From Streptomyces sp. HD (GTDB taxonomy: Bacteria > Actinomycetota > Actinomycetes > Streptomycetales > Streptomycetaceae), in NCBI RefSeq assembly GCF_028369295.1, contig NZ_JAQMYP010000001.1, positions 248,001-312,000 on the forward strand: a stretch of 64,000 nucleotides of DNA. The letters are read 5' to 3'. Of this stretch, positions 17,129-26,439 are shown one piece after another (within the stretch, counting starts at the first letter, position 1; each line of letters opens with the position of its first letter). A program made the position numbers and the translations under genes. Below the pieces are notes generated by a model. The model did not search any database. It was not told the DNA's origin and saw nothing but the letters and a program-made list of their open reading frames with translations.

Positions 17129-17818
17129 ATGGACAGGTATATGCGGGTGCTGCGGAGGGCCTGGGTGGGGTCGGCGTCTGTGTTGGTGTGCGTTTCAATG
17201 CTGGCTGGGTGCAGTAGTGATGGGCTGAAGGATCTGGCCAGGTCCGGACAGGCCGAGGAGGCGCGTAAGAGCGTCAAGCAGCGAATGCGGGAGTATGCCC
17301 GTCGAGTTGGGGAGGAGCACCCGGATCTTCATGTGACGGTAACGGAGACAACCGATGTGTGCTCAGGTGGGGGAACGCCTCCTGTGTTCGATCCGGATCC
17401 TCCAAAAAAGCCTGACATGTCGTGCTACATGAGGATGTACTCGTATTTCACGTCCGGGGCGGACACCGATGCCGTGCTGTGCCGGATAGCGAAAGAAATG
17501 AAACCCATTTACCCGTCCGACAGTGCAGTGGCCGAAGCATGTAAAGGTAAGGCCACTGGCCTCCATGGTGTTCTTGACGGCAAGAGCATCGCATTCGAAT
17601 GGATCCCTGCGGACAAGGTGGCCGAGGGCTCTGGCCGCCTGACAGGGGAATACTACGAGGATTCAGCAAGCGATCCATCGGGTGTCGACCTGGAAGCTGC
17701 GGCCAAAAAGCACGGGGGCATTTTCCTTCTCAGTGACACGAGGAACTACCTCAGCTGCACCAAGTTCGGTGACGGCGGCGGCAGTGAGGACTACTCCTGC
17801 ACGCCGAGCGGTGAATGA
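17129..17818 (+). CDS. Lipoprotein of unknown function
   Basis: 229 residues. The N-terminal segment RAWVGSASVLVCVSMLAGCSS ends in a lipobox (LAGC), so it is a membrane-anchored lipoprotein. The mature part has several further cysteines (VCSGG, MSCYM, VLCRI, EACKG, SCTKF, SCTPS), suggesting disulfides, and an alkaline helical stretch after the lipid anchor. I recognise no family. Base composition is clearly less GC-rich than neighbouring core genes and codon use is more mixed, consistent with recent acquisition. A TATAGT element upstream (about 17091) may be a -10 box. An alternative start is ATG 17141. It converges on the giant SLT-SGNH gene with a shared terminator. Confidence 0.75.
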   Translation: MDRYMRVLRRAWVGSASVLVCVSMLAGCSSDGLKDLARSGQAEEARKSVKQRMREYARRVGEEHPDLHVTVTETTDVCSGGGTPPVFDPDPPKKPDMSCYMRMYSYFTSGADTDAVLCRIAKEMKPIYPSDSAVAEACKGKATGLHGVLDGKSIAFEWIPADKVAEGSGRLTGEYYEDSASDPSGVDLEAAAKKHGGIFLLSDTRNYLSCTKFGDGGGSEDYSCTPSGE

Positions 17819-17827
17819 CCGGACGAC

Positions 17828-17865
17828 GAAAGGGCCCTGGCGGGGGATCCCGCCAGGGCCCTTTC
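17828..17865. terminator. Bidirectional terminator between convergent genes
   Basis: Perfect 17-bp stem (GAAAGGGCCCTGGCGGG paired with its complement) around a GGAT loop. It lies 10 bp after the lipoprotein stop and 21 bp beyond the stop of the minus-strand giant gene. The GAAA/TTTC ends give short U-tracts in both directions. Confidence 0.88.
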
Positions 17866-17886
17866 TCAGCAGGTCGTCAGGTCGGG

Positions 17887-20800
17887 TCAGGGTGCCCAGC
17901 CGTTCAGACTGGCTTCGAGCACGTCGGCGTACAGGCGCGCTCCGGCGATCTTCGGGTGGAATGACTGAGCGGACAGCCCGTAGTCCTTGAGCAGGGGGAA
18001 ATCGACGGCCGGCTTGTCGCTGTCGACGAGCTTGGTGACGATGCCGTGGATGCTCTCCGGGTCGCCGCAGATGCCCTTGCCGTTGAACTTGGCGATGGGG
18101 TTGGCGAACTTGGCGTCAATGCCCTTGTTCTTGGCATCGGTTACCGCGTTGCCCATCTCCTTGGCCAGATGTGTGGCCACGGTCCCGAGCCACTGGGTTG
18201 TGGCGGGAGAGAGCCCGTACGGCAGACCGATGTTCAGCTTCAGGCAGCTCCCGTCGCCGGAGACCAGGACGGGGTAGCCCATGAGGAGGATCCTCGCGTT
18301 GGGCGCCTTTTGCCGGATCTTCTCGATGGTCGCCAGAACATCTCGGCGTACGACGGAGGTGATCAGTCCCGGTACGGCGTCCTTGAACGGCTTCCCGAAG
18401 AACTGCTCATCTCCCGCGACCTTCGTGTCATCGAAGTTTTCTTGGTCGAAGATCGAGTCGGCACAGTTCCTGTCGCCCGCCAGAATGCACTTCTGGATGA
18501 TCGGGGTGAAGCGTGCGTCGTTGCCGCCGATCGACATGGTGACCATGGTGGTGTTCTGATCCAGGTATCCGGCCTGGAGCTGCGAGAGTTCACCGTACTG
18601 GCCGTATTGGTCGATGTTGTAGCTGCGGGCGCCGGAACAGGCGACCATCTTGTAGTCCAGGCCGGTGCTGTTGGTGTCGGCGAGTTCTCCGATCGACTTG
18701 GTCATGCCCGGCAGCGTGGCCTGACGAGACCACGCCTTGTTGGAGCGGTGGCAGGCATCCCGCGCGGAATCGCTGGTGCTCGAACGGTAGTTGCTCTCCG
18801 GGTAGTAGTTGGTGTTTCCCTCGGATGCTCCTTCGCCGGAGGAGAACGAGTCACCCAGGGCGACGATCTGGTCCGCGGGCTTGCGGGGGAGCTTCTGGAA
18901 AGCGACCGCGTCCCAGGCGACGTCCTCAGTGCCGTCGCCGTCCTGGGTGAAGTTGCTCAGGGACACGCTCGGGGTGCCGGTGAAGTTGAAGACACCGAGG
19001 TTGACCCATGAATTCTTCTGGGTTCTCTGCTGGATCGCACGATTCGGTGAAGTCGAGTTCGACCCGCCCACCGTGTATACCGCTTGCCGGGTGTGCGCAC
19101 CGTGGTCAGGGACGTGGACCAGGACGCGGGCCCAGCCGATACCGGACTGGCCCAGGGTCCACTTTCCGGTCACCTTCATACGGCCGCTCAGGCTGGGGTG
19201 AGTCTCCGGCTGCCGTGTGTGCGCGAACCAGAAATGATCCCCGTATCCTGCCCCGATCTGATGCGTGTCGATCTTGCTCGGGTACGTCGTCATGGTCAGC
19301 GTCGAGTCGTCGGGGCGTTCCATGGTGGTATTCCATGATCCGAAGCTGAAGGCGAACGTTCCGTCGGACTCGACAGGGCCGCAGCCTCTTGCCGTGGATC
19401 CTGTGGGTGTGGTGCCCTTCGGGAGGTTGTCGACGACCAGAGTGCCGTCCGGGAGGCCGCTGGAACAGCGGGGCGGGTAGGCCTTTCCGTCCGGTTGTTC
19501 GCCGTAGCTGGTGTCGAACCGGTGGACGCCGTTACCGCACTCGGCCAGGGTCTGGCAGTCCTTCCAGGTGGGCGCGGCATGGTCCCACCAGCAGTGCAGC
19601 CAGTGCGGGTTGGTCTCGCTGGTCCCGCTGTCAAGGGTGCATGCCCCCTGGCCCTGGTCGTTGGAGTCGTTGTCGCCGATCTTCGACGGGTCGCAGTGGT
19701 TCGTCGAGTCGCAGAACAGGTCGACGGGGGGCTGGGCGTTGCTGCGGGCACCGATGGTGTTCCACCAGGCGGACAGGTAGCCGGGCTTGAAGTCGCCCGG
19801 GGCGACCAGGGCTGAGATCGGGCGCGCGGCCCAGCCGATGACCTTCTCCTCATAGGGCCAGTCCTGCGGGTGTGCGGCGTGGCTGTAGTCGTCGCCTCCT
19901 CCCGCGCCTTCGAGGAACATGGGGCGGTTGGCCTTCCACAGCGGGTTGGCCGGGTTGTTGGTCCACCCGACACCCTTGTGACCGGCGGAGTCGGCCGTCG
20001 TGTGGAAGCCCGAGTTGTAGGCCCACAGGGCGAAGAACCAGTTCTCGATGTACTGCGGGTGCCTGTTGTTCAGCGTCAGGCCCGCGTTGTAGGTCTCGTT
20101 CCACTTGTGGGACAGGATCTGCGCGCCCGCCGCGATGTTGACGGTGTAGTCGACCGCCACGGCCTGCTGCTTCAGGGTCGAGAGGGTGTCCTGACCCTTG
20201 TTGGGAAGTCGCATTCCGTCGGTGGCCTGGGTGATGCCGTAGCCGCAGTCGGCGTCGAACCAGTTGATCGACCACGGGTCGTTCTGCTGGCCGGAGGCGG
20301 CGTAGTCGACACCGTAGTAGTTACCGACCAGGGAGTTCGCGGTGACTCCGGGGACGGCGAAGCGGGTGGCCTGCCACATGTTGGATTCCTGCGCGGTGAT
20401 GCCGAGCAGCACCTGCGAAGGGATGTGCCACTTGTCGGTGACGTCGGGATCCTCGTTGTCGAGGGTTCCGTTGGGGTCGCCGGCCAGCACGATGGGCTGG
20501 AACATGGATTGCGGCGTGTAGGCGCCGATGCCCGTGTCTTTCCAATTCGCGGGGCGAGTCAGGTTGAGTTCGCCGACGACCGCCTGATCCACTGCCCATT
20601 CCACCTGGCGCGGGTTCGGCTGGAACGCCTGGAGCTTGACGTCGTTGCGCGGTACGGAGCAGGTGCGCTCGTCGGCCTTCTCGCTCGGGTCACTGGCGCT
20701 GCCGGGCTTGGGGTCGGTGAATGCGGTGATGGCCTGGGTGCGGGTCATCTGGGTCGACATGCCGTCGCTGTCGATCTCGCCGCTGCTGTCGCCCTGCGGC

Positions 20801-22032
20801 TCAGCTCCGGGAAGCGACGGGGAGACGCCGCCGTCGTGGCCGGCGCTGGGAGTTACGTCGAGGATGGCCTTCTTGTCCGTGGCCAGGGACTTGAGGTTCA
20901 GCCGGGCGGGGCGCGCCTGGTCGGCGTCCTCGGGGTTGATCAGTGTGGTCTTTCCGTCCGACCACTGGGTAGTGGCGGCGGACAGTCCATGGCTGGAGAC
21001 CAGCGCTCCCTTGGTGAGGCCACCCGGGTTGGCGACGGCCCTGGGCAGCGTGCTCTTCGTCTTCGCCTCACCGGTGATGAAGACATTCCCCTTGGCCGAG
21101 GAGGCCAGATCCCATGCGTCGAGGTTGCCTTCGGCCAGGGTGACCGGCTTCGCCGTTCCCTTGATCCGCTTGGCCCAGGACTTCGGCGTCTTGTCCGCCT
21201 TCTTGTCCAGCTCGCGATCGATGAACGTGACACCGCCGTCTGCGTCCGCGGTGATCTGGAACGGCACCGTGCGGGTGCGGGCCAGCTCGATCTCCTTGCT
21301 GCCCTTGATGCGGACGAGCTTGTTGCCGTGTGCGGCAACGATCCCGCCCTCTGCGGGCACGGCGGAAGTGACCTGTCCCGGGAGCACGGCCGGCTTTGCG
21401 GTCCTGCCGGTGGCGGCGTCAACCGTGATGAGACGGGTCTTCTGCTCTGTGTCTCCGTCGTGGGTGAGCTGGGTGAAGACAGCATCGTCGCCATTGCCGC
21501 AGCCGGGACTGAAGTAGGCCAGTGAGGCGCTGTGGGGGAGCTTGGTCACCTTCCCCGAGTCGAGGTTGACCAGGGCGGTGAACGCGCCGCGCACCATCAG
21601 CTCGGGTTTGTTGGTGAACATACGCGGGGCGTAGGCGACGGCGGCGTACTTCCCGGATTCGGTGACGCAGTGATTACCGATCCAGGTGTCGGAGGCGAAG
21701 CCTTCCTCGTACAGGGTGGCCGCTGTTTTCAGGGCATAGCCGTCCTTGGCCTTTCCGGTGAGGACATGCAGCCCGGTGCCGTCGCCGGAGATGGTGACGA
21801 TGCGGTCGTCGCTCTTCTGGTAGTCCGCGCCGAGGATTTGCTCACGGTCCTTGGCGGGTATGGCCGATGGCTTGAGCTTGACCGGATTTCCGTCAGTGGT
21901 GTCGGTGGCCCAGCCGTCTGCCGCATTCGGGGGTGGTGTGGGTTCCGCTGCTTGTGCGGTGGTGATGAGCGATGTTGTCATCGCTAAGGCTGCCGTGAGG
22001 GCAGCCAGCGTCACGGCTTGTTTGTGTCTCAT
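17887..22032 (-). CDS. Giant secreted protein: beta-rich region, SLT-like transglycosylase, golvesin-like and SGNH hydrolase domains
   Basis: 1381 residues with a signal peptide (cut near AQAAE, residue 29). Residues about 50-400 look like a beta-propeller, with repeated short blades. Residues 535-700 carry lytic transglycosylase marks: catalytic-type Glu549 in ITAQESNMWQA, GYGITQ (597-602) and AYNSG (671-675). Residues about 880-1045 resemble the golvesin/xly carbohydrate-binding module (GRMKVTGKWTL, WARVLVHVPDHGA). Residues 1056-1381 are an SGNH esterase: GDSFSSGEG with Ser1062, GGND (1169-1172) and FHP with His1359. The protein would cleave and de-esterify wall or capsule glycans outside the cell (inference). 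It is the last gene of a three-gene operon, 12 bp after the lipoprotein. GC content is lower than in flanking core genes. Confidence 0.85.
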   Translation of the reverse strand: MRHKQAVTLAALTAALAMTTSLITTAQAAEPTPPPNAADGWATDTTDGNPVKLKPSAIPAKDREQILGADYQKSDDRIVTISGDGTGLHVLTGKAKDGYALKTAATLYEEGFASDTWIGNHCVTESGKYAAVAYAPRMFTNKPELMVRGAFTALVNLDSGKVTKLPHSASLAYFSPGCGNGDDAVFTQLTHDGDTEQKTRLITVDAATGRTAKPAVLPGQVTSAVPAEGGIVAAHGNKLVRIKGSKEIELARTRTVPFQITADADGGVTFIDRELDKKADKTPKSWAKRIKGTAKPVTLAEGNLDAWDLASSAKGNVFITGEAKTKSTLPRAVANPGGLTKGALVSSHGLSAATTQWSDGKTTLINPEDADQARPARLNLKSLATDKKAILDVTPSAGHDGGVSPSLPGAEPQGDSSGEIDSDGMSTQMTRTQAITAFTDPKPGSASDPSEKADERTCSVPRNDVKLQAFQPNPRQVEWAVDQAVVGELNLTRPANWKDTGIGAYTPQSMFQPIVLAGDPNGTLDNEDPDVTDKWHIPSQVLLGITAQESNMWQATRFAVPGVTANSLVGNYYGVDYAASGQQNDPWSINWFDADCGYGITQATDGMRLPNKGQDTLSTLKQQAVAVDYTVNIAAGAQILSHKWNETYNAGLTLNNRHPQYIENWFFALWAYNSGFHTTADSAGHKGVGWTNNPANPLWKANRPMFLEGAGGGDDYSHAAHPQDWPYEEKVIGWAARPISALVAPGDFKPGYLSAWWNTIGARSNAQPPVDLFCDSTNHCDPSKIGDNDSNDQGQGACTLDSGTSETNPHWLHCWWDHAAPTWKDCQTLAECGNGVHRFDTSYGEQPDGKAYPPRCSSGLPDGTLVVDNLPKGTTPTGSTARGCGPVESDGTFAFSFGSWNTTMERPDDSTLTMTTYPSKIDTHQIGAGYGDHFWFAHTRQPETHPSLSGRMKVTGKWTLGQSGIGWARVLVHVPDHGAHTRQAVYTVGGSNSTSPNRAIQQRTQKNSWVNLGVFNFTGTPSVSLSNFTQDGDGTEDVAWDAVAFQKLPRKPADQIVALGDSFSSGEGASEGNTNYYPESNYRSSTSDSARDACHRSNKAWSRQATLPGMTKSIGELADTNSTGLDYKMVACSGARSYNIDQYGQYGELSQLQAGYLDQNTTMVTMSIGGNDARFTPIIQKCILAGDRNCADSIFDQENFDDTKVAGDEQFFGKPFKDAVPGLITSVVRRDVLATIEKIRQKAPNARILLMGYPVLVSGDGSCLKLNIGLPYGLSPATTQWLGTVATHLAKEMGNAVTDAKNKGIDAKFANPIAKFNGKGICGDPESIHGIVTKLVDSDKPAVDFPLLKDYGLSAQSFHPKIAGARLYADVLEASLNGWAP

Positions 22033-22044
22033 TCCCGTCTTTCG

Positions 22045-22533
22045 TTAGTAAGTGATGACGGAGTCGATGTACACCTTGAGATCTTCCTGGCGCACTTCAG
22101 TGGCATGGGACCCCACGGCCTTGGACTGCCGGCCGACGGCCGCGGGTTCGATGGAACCGAAGTCGAATTCGGCGCTGTATGAGACGCCTTCGGAGCTGAC
22201 TGTGATCTGCGTCTTGTACCGGAGGGCTCTACCCGCGTCGTTGCGGACGTTGCAGGCCACATTGATGCCGTACTCGCCGGGCGTGACCCGTGCTTCGACA
22301 TTGCCCAAGGTGACGACCTTCGTGTCACCGAGGTAACTGATCACCGGTGTCGGTTCAGGCGTGGGTTCTTCGGTCGGTTCGGCCGCCGGCGACGGTGGGG
22401 TGGTCACAGATTCCGTGGCTCTGTCCGGAACGGTCTGACCGGTGGTGCAACCAGCGGTACCGATGATGGTGGCGGCGATGGCTGCGCCGTACGCGATACG
22501 GCGCAGTCCGCCACGAGTGGTGGTCAGTTGCAT
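22045..22533 (-). CDS. Small lipoprotein in the SLT-SGNH operon
   Basis: 162 residues. The N-terminus RRIAYGAAIAATIIGTAGC looks like a lipoprotein signal with Cys about residue 29. A Pro/Glu/Thr-rich tether (PAAEPTEEPTPEPTP) follows, then a beta-sandwich-like domain of about 100 residues with GNVEARVTPGEYGINVACNV and KTQITVSSEGVSYSAEF. I do not recognise a family. The gene overlaps the upstream stop by 10 bp and ends 12 bp before the giant gene, so the three proteins are probably made together. It may anchor or assist the secreted enzyme (inference). Confidence 0.72.
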   Translation of the reverse strand: MQLTTTRGGLRRIAYGAAIAATIIGTAGCTTGQTVPDRATESVTTPPSPAAEPTEEPTPEPTPVISYLGDTKVVTLGNVEARVTPGEYGINVACNVRNDAGRALRYKTQITVSSEGVSYSAEFDFGSIEPAAVGRQSKAVGSHATEVRQEDLKVYIDSVITY

Positions 22534-23081
22534 CCGGACATCGTGAAGTAGTTGTCGACGACGACTCCGGAGCCGTCCAGCATGTATGAGTACGCCTTGC
22601 CGCAGCCGCCGCGCTTTTGGTACACGGGTCCCGCGTAGGTCTTGTAGTACCCGAAGTCTTCCTTGACGGGGTCGGCCGTGAAGTTGGACCAGAGCTTGAT
22701 GCCCATGTTGCGGGTGTAGCCGGTGTCGTTGAACAAGACGCCGCAGATGTATTTGTCGTACAGCTTGTTGGAGCCGCTGTACTTGCCGTTCCACCACAGG
22801 TAGAGGCTGGCGTTGTTGCCGTAGCGCGCGGCGCCGGCGGAGATGGTGTAGTCGGAGCCGCAAACGTTGGCGGCAGCCGCAGTCACAGCGGTGTTGTTTT
22901 CCAGAAGGGTCTTGCCGTCGGCGCCTTCGATCATCTTGAGGTCCTTATTGCCTCTGATTTCGATGATCTTCGGTTCCTTGGTGCCGGGGTCAGCGGCGGC
23001 GCCGGCGCTCGTAGCGGTGGCGGCGGTCAGGGCCAGGGCTGCGGCGGCGATGGCCGTACGTAAGACGGAACGCTTGAACAC
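22524..23081 (-). CDS. Secreted cysteine-containing protein of unknown function
   Basis: 185 residues from GTG 23081, which has an AAGGGGGAT ribosome site. The signal peptide (TAIAAAALALTAATATSAGA) is typical. The mature protein has Cys in NVCGS, YICGV, GGCGK and SGCN, likely two disulfides, and aromatic-rich segments such as SLYLWWNGKYSG and GYTRNMGIKLWSNF. It resembles small secreted actinobacterial proteins of unknown role. First gene of the three-gene operon. Confidence 0.75.
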   Translation of the reverse strand: MFKRSVLRTAIAAAALALTAATATSAGAAADPGTKEPKIIEIRGNKDLKMIEGADGKTLLENNTAVTAAAANVCGSDYTISAGAARYGNNASLYLWWNGKYSGSNKLYDKYICGVLFNDTGYTRNMGIKLWSNFTADPVKEDFGYYKTYAGPVYQKRGGCGKAYSYMLDGSGVVVDNYFTMSGCN

Positions 23082-23375
23082 GGATCCCCCTTGTCATGTC
23101 CCCGATTCGGAAACGTGTGCGACTGTATCTCCTTCGGATGTCCCGCAATAGCGTGTTGAGCTGGTCTTGAGCTTTGCGAACACGGAATGTCTCCCTCCCT
23201 TTCCTCGCGTCGTGGGCCATCGGTTTCCTTACGCCGAGGGAGGGTTGGTTTTCGATCACTCGTAGGACCGAAAGAGCCAGGGATCAGGGGCTCGTTCGGG
23301 CGCACTCCATTGGTGCGACGGCGGCAGATGTGACTACCTATCACTAAGTGAGAGGAGCTGCGCCGAGGAGGAAGC
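23082..23375. other. Divergent intergenic region
   Basis: 294 bp between the minus-strand secreted-protein operon and the GH26 gene. It is less GC-rich than average and contains CTATCACTAAGTGAG just upstream of the GAGGAGGA ribosome site of the GH26 gene. Promoters in both directions are expected. No gene or RNA is visible. Confidence 0.4.
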
Positions 23376-24674
23376 ATGGCCCCTGACCGTCGCCGGTCCA
23401 CCCCCAGAGGACTGGCGTTCATCACCGCCGGAGTGGTCGCCTCGACGGCGCTCGCCCCGGGCACGGCCTTCGGGGCCGACACCGCACCCCATCGCGAACC
23501 GCGGCATCCCGAGCCCATGACGCAGTCGGCGCCGCGGGCCCAGGAACCCCCGGGACCGCCCGTCGACGACCGCCCGGCGCCGCGCCCCGATCCCGTCACG
23601 TCACCCACGTCACCCATGTCACCCACGCCGCCCGACCCCGCGCACGCCCCGCAGGGAGTGGCCGCGTACGGCCCCGCGTTCGGGGCGTTCCTGCACTACG
23701 GCCCCGTCGGGCTGGAGCGCATGAAGCAGCTCAGCCGCTGGCTGGGCGGCCATGAGCTGCGGGTGGGGCACACCTATCTGCCGGGGGACCTGTGGAGCAA
23801 CATCGAGGGCGCGCACGGCTTCCTCGACAGCTGGGCCGAGTGGCGGCGGGCCAAGGACGACCGGATGCTCGTCCTCAACGTCCCGATGATGGAACGCAAC
23901 GAGGAGCACCTCTCCGACGCCGCCGTCAGAAAGCTGCTGGGGCAGGCCGCGTCCGGCGCGTTCGACGACCACTTCGAGGTGCTGGCGAAGCGGCTGGTCG
24001 CCCTCGGTGTGCCGGACACGGTCGTCGTGCTCGGCTGGGAGATGAACGGCATCACCTACACCCACCGCTGCGGGCCCGACCCCGATGCCTGGAAGCGGTA
24101 CTGGCAACGCATCGTCACCGTCATGCGCTCGGTCCCCGGACAGAAGTTCAAGTTCGACTTCGCCCCGAGCCGGGGCATGGACGCGATCCCCTGGCCCGAG
24201 TGCTACCCGGGCGACGAGTTCGTCGACGTCATCGGCATGGACGCCTACGACCAGCCGCACGGGCTCGACTTCGACGAGCAGGTGTCCGAGCCGTACGGTC
24301 TCCAGCACCACGTGGACTTCGCGCGCAAGCACGGCAAGCCGATCTCGTATCCGGAATGGGGCCTGTTCCGCAACGGCGACAACATCAGGTACATGCTGCG
24401 CATGCTCGCGTGGATGGACCAGTACAAGCCGCTGTACAACACCATCACCGACTACTGCCCGCACGGCGTCTGGCTGTGCTCCGACAACCCCCACGCCTCC
24501 GCCCTGTACCGCGACCTGCTGTCCAGCCCCCTGCTGCCCCGGCCGGAACCCGGGCCGTCGGCCACCACCCCGACCGTGCCCACGGCCTCCCCGGAACCGG
24601 GCAAGCCGGCCGGCCCGAGCCCGACACCGGTGCCGGCCGAGCCGTCGGCACCACCGGCCACGCCCTACCGGTGA
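23376..24674 (+). CDS. Secreted GH26-like endo-beta-glycanase (mannanase family)
   Basis: 432 residues. A signal peptide (LAFITAGVVASTALAPGTAFGA) and a Pro-rich spacer precede a GH26-type barrel. The acid/base glutamate is Glu222 in LGWEMNG and the nucleophile is Glu327 in SYPEWG; both match the GH26 pattern. YGLQHHVDFARKHGKPI and WMDQYKPLYN are typical of the bacterial subgroup found in exopolysaccharide loci. The C-terminus is a long Pro/Thr/Ser tail. It faces the eight-gene exopolysaccharide operon and overlaps its last gene by 10 bp, so it probably trims or releases that polymer (inference). A strong GAGGAGGA site precedes the ATG. Confidence 0.87.
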   Translation: MAPDRRRSTPRGLAFITAGVVASTALAPGTAFGADTAPHREPRHPEPMTQSAPRAQEPPGPPVDDRPAPRPDPVTSPTSPMSPTPPDPAHAPQGVAAYGPAFGAFLHYGPVGLERMKQLSRWLGGHELRVGHTYLPGDLWSNIEGAHGFLDSWAEWRRAKDDRMLVLNVPMMERNEEHLSDAAVRKLLGQAASGAFDDHFEVLAKRLVALGVPDTVVVLGWEMNGITYTHRCGPDPDAWKRYWQRIVTVMRSVPGQKFKFDFAPSRGMDAIPWPECYPGDEFVDVIGMDAYDQPHGLDFDEQVSEPYGLQHHVDFARKHGKPISYPEWGLFRNGDNIRYMLRMLAWMDQYKPLYNTITDYCPHGVWLCSDNPHASALYRDLLSSPLLPRPEPGPSATTPTVPTASPEPGKPAGPSPTPVPAEPSAPPATPYR

Positions 24675-25777
24675 TGCGCGGGACCGTGGCTGCCGCGCAG
24701 GACCGTCTTGGCCCGGTGGCGGACGGCAGCCTCCCCGGCGGCGGCCGCCAGCAGCGGGGCGGTGCGGCGCCGGGCCAGCAGGAAGCGCTGGTTGACGACC
24801 GTCTCCGGGTGCCAGCGGTGCTTGTACGGCTCGTCGCCGCGCAGCAGGCTCAGCACCCGGCGTCCGTCGAGGGACTTGAGGTGCTCGCTGGACGCGTGCA
24901 GCAGCATCACCGCCACGTCCACCTTGCGCTGCCGCAGCTGCGGATCGAGGCCGTACAGATAGGTGCCCGCCAGTCCCCCTGACAGCAGGTTCACATTGAC
25001 CGCCATCACGGCCCCTTCGAGCAGGAACTCCATCACCGCCGCCTGCCCGGACCGGGCCATCGGGGCCACCGACCGGACCAGGTGCTCCAGGAACCGCGGC
25101 CGCATGTGCTCCGACGACATCCGTCTGCCCTGCCACTGCAGCCGGTGCAGTTCGAGGAGCCGGCGCAGCGCGTCCTCCGTCTCGTCGGGGCGCACCACAC
25201 GCCACTCGACGCCGAGCCGCGTGAGCCGGTTCACCTTGTTGCGCAGCCGCTGGGCGTGCCGCGACGACAGCCGCTCCGCCAGCTCGTCCATCGCGACGGC
25301 GGGCAGCTCCAGGCAGACCGAGTCACGCATCCGGAGCCGGGGCCCGCGCCAGCACAGGTAGACCCGCTCCATCGCACCGCCCGGCCGCACCTCGCGGAAG
25401 TCGACCAGGGCGGTGCGGGCCAGGTCGGTCAGCGCGTCCGCCAGCGCCCCGGCGCCCGGCGCGGCCACCGCGTCGTCGATGAGCACATCGCACAGGTCGG
25501 TGATGGCGCCGCCGAGCGGCACCAGCGCCGGCAGCGGATGGTGCACCCGCATCAGCGGGGCCGCCGCCACCAACTCACCGCCCCTGCGCACCAGGACGAG
25601 CCGCAGCCGGCCGGGCGTGCCGTACGACAGCCACCACGAGTGCAGCCAGTCGTGGCTCTGGAACGGCGTCGCGGACGGGCACGCCCGGTGCAGGCGCTCC
25701 CACTCCCCGGCCAGCGCCGCGAACTCGCGCTCGTCCGTGCAGAGCTCCACCGACAGCGCGCGGCCGGGCGCGGTCAC
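24665..25777 (-). CDS. GNAT/FemAB-like N-acyltransferase (Acetyltransf_6 type)
   Basis: 370 residues from GTG 25777, which overlaps the preceding stop (GTGA). Two GNAT-like halves are visible. The second half contains RLRNKVNRLTRLG, LHRLQWQGR and GLDPQLRQRKVDVAVML, which are the usual marks of the BcsL/Acetyltransf_6 family of exopolysaccharide loci. The N-terminal WERLHRACPSATPFQSHDWL is also typical. The likely role is N-acylation of a sugar precursor or polymer. Last gene of the operon. Confidence 0.82.
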   Translation of the reverse strand: MTAPGRALSVELCTDEREFAALAGEWERLHRACPSATPFQSHDWLHSWWLSYGTPGRLRLVLVRRGGELVAAAPLMRVHHPLPALVPLGGAITDLCDVLIDDAVAAPGAGALADALTDLARTALVDFREVRPGGAMERVYLCWRGPRLRMRDSVCLELPAVAMDELAERLSSRHAQRLRNKVNRLTRLGVEWRVVRPDETEDALRRLLELHRLQWQGRRMSSEHMRPRFLEHLVRSVAPMARSGQAAVMEFLLEGAVMAVNVNLLSGGLAGTYLYGLDPQLRQRKVDVAVMLLHASSEHLKSLDGRRVLSLLRGDEPYKHRWHPETVVNQRFLLARRRTAPLLAAAAGEAAVRHRAKTVLRGSHGPAHHR

Positions 25778-26439
25778 CCGAGGGTTCCGTGGGCGTCGGC
25801 TGCGCCTGCCGGTCCGGGCACCGACGCCCGGCCCGTGTCGTCGCCGTCCTCGCCCCGCCGCGGCCTGGCCAGCAGCGCGAGGCCGCCCAGCAGACCTCCG
25901 GCGCTCGCACCCACCAGGGCGGTCAGCGCCGCGGACGCGGACGACGGTTCGGTGGGCGTCAGGGCGCGGGAGAGACGCTCCAGTTTGATGCCGGTGTCGT
26001 CCTTGGTGTGGTCCGCCTGGGTGAGCAGCGCCCGGGACACGGCGTTGGCGATGTCGACCGCCTGACCGGGGCTCGACGACGTCGCCGAGACCGCGATCAT
26101 CGGCGCGTCCGGCGAGGTCGCGACGTCCACGCTCTTGCGCAGCGTCGACACCGGTACGCCCGCCCACACCTGCGCGTCCCCGAGCACCGCGAGCTGGGTG
26201 GCGACCCGGCCGTACGCCTGCGCGAAGCCGAGCGCGTCGGCGCGGTCGGCGTCGGTACCGCCGTTGGGCACGACGACGACGGAACTCGTCGCCGTGAACT
26301 CCGGCGGCCGCAACAGGCCGTACGCGCCACCGGTCACGGCACCGAGCAGCGCGCCGGCCGGCAGCCACCACCACGGGGACGGCCGGGTGAGGCGGGCGAG
26401 GTCGAACAACGGGGGGCGCCCAGCGGGGTTGTCCGTCAT
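25774..26439 (-). CDS. Wzz-like chain-length/tyrosine-kinase-modulator membrane protein
   Basis: 221 residues with the Wzz architecture: first membrane helix PWWWLPAGALLGAVTGGAYGLL, an extracytoplasmic part starting PPEFTATSSVVV, and a second helix (ALVGASAGGLLGGLALLA) with a short C-terminal tail. It is expected to control chain length of the exopolysaccharide. Its ends overlap both neighbours by 4 bp. No kinase domain is fused and none is present in the operon. Confidence 0.82.
   Translation of the reverse strand: MTDNPAGRPPLFDLARLTRPSPWWWLPAGALLGAVTGGAYGLLRPPEFTATSSVVVVPNGGTDADRADALGFAQAYGRVATQLAVLGDAQVWAGVPVSTLRKSVDVATSPDAPMIAVSATSSSPGQAVDIANAVSRALLTQADHTKDDTGIKLERLSRALTPTEPSSASAALTALVGASAGGLLGGLALLARPRRGEDGDDTGRASVPGPAGAADAHGTLG

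Noticed and set aside
24665..26374. A 569-codon acetyltransferase starting at 26374
   Set aside because: The upstream part overlaps the Wzz-like gene in another frame and has no conserved sequence. GTG 25777 with a GTGA overlap is the better start.
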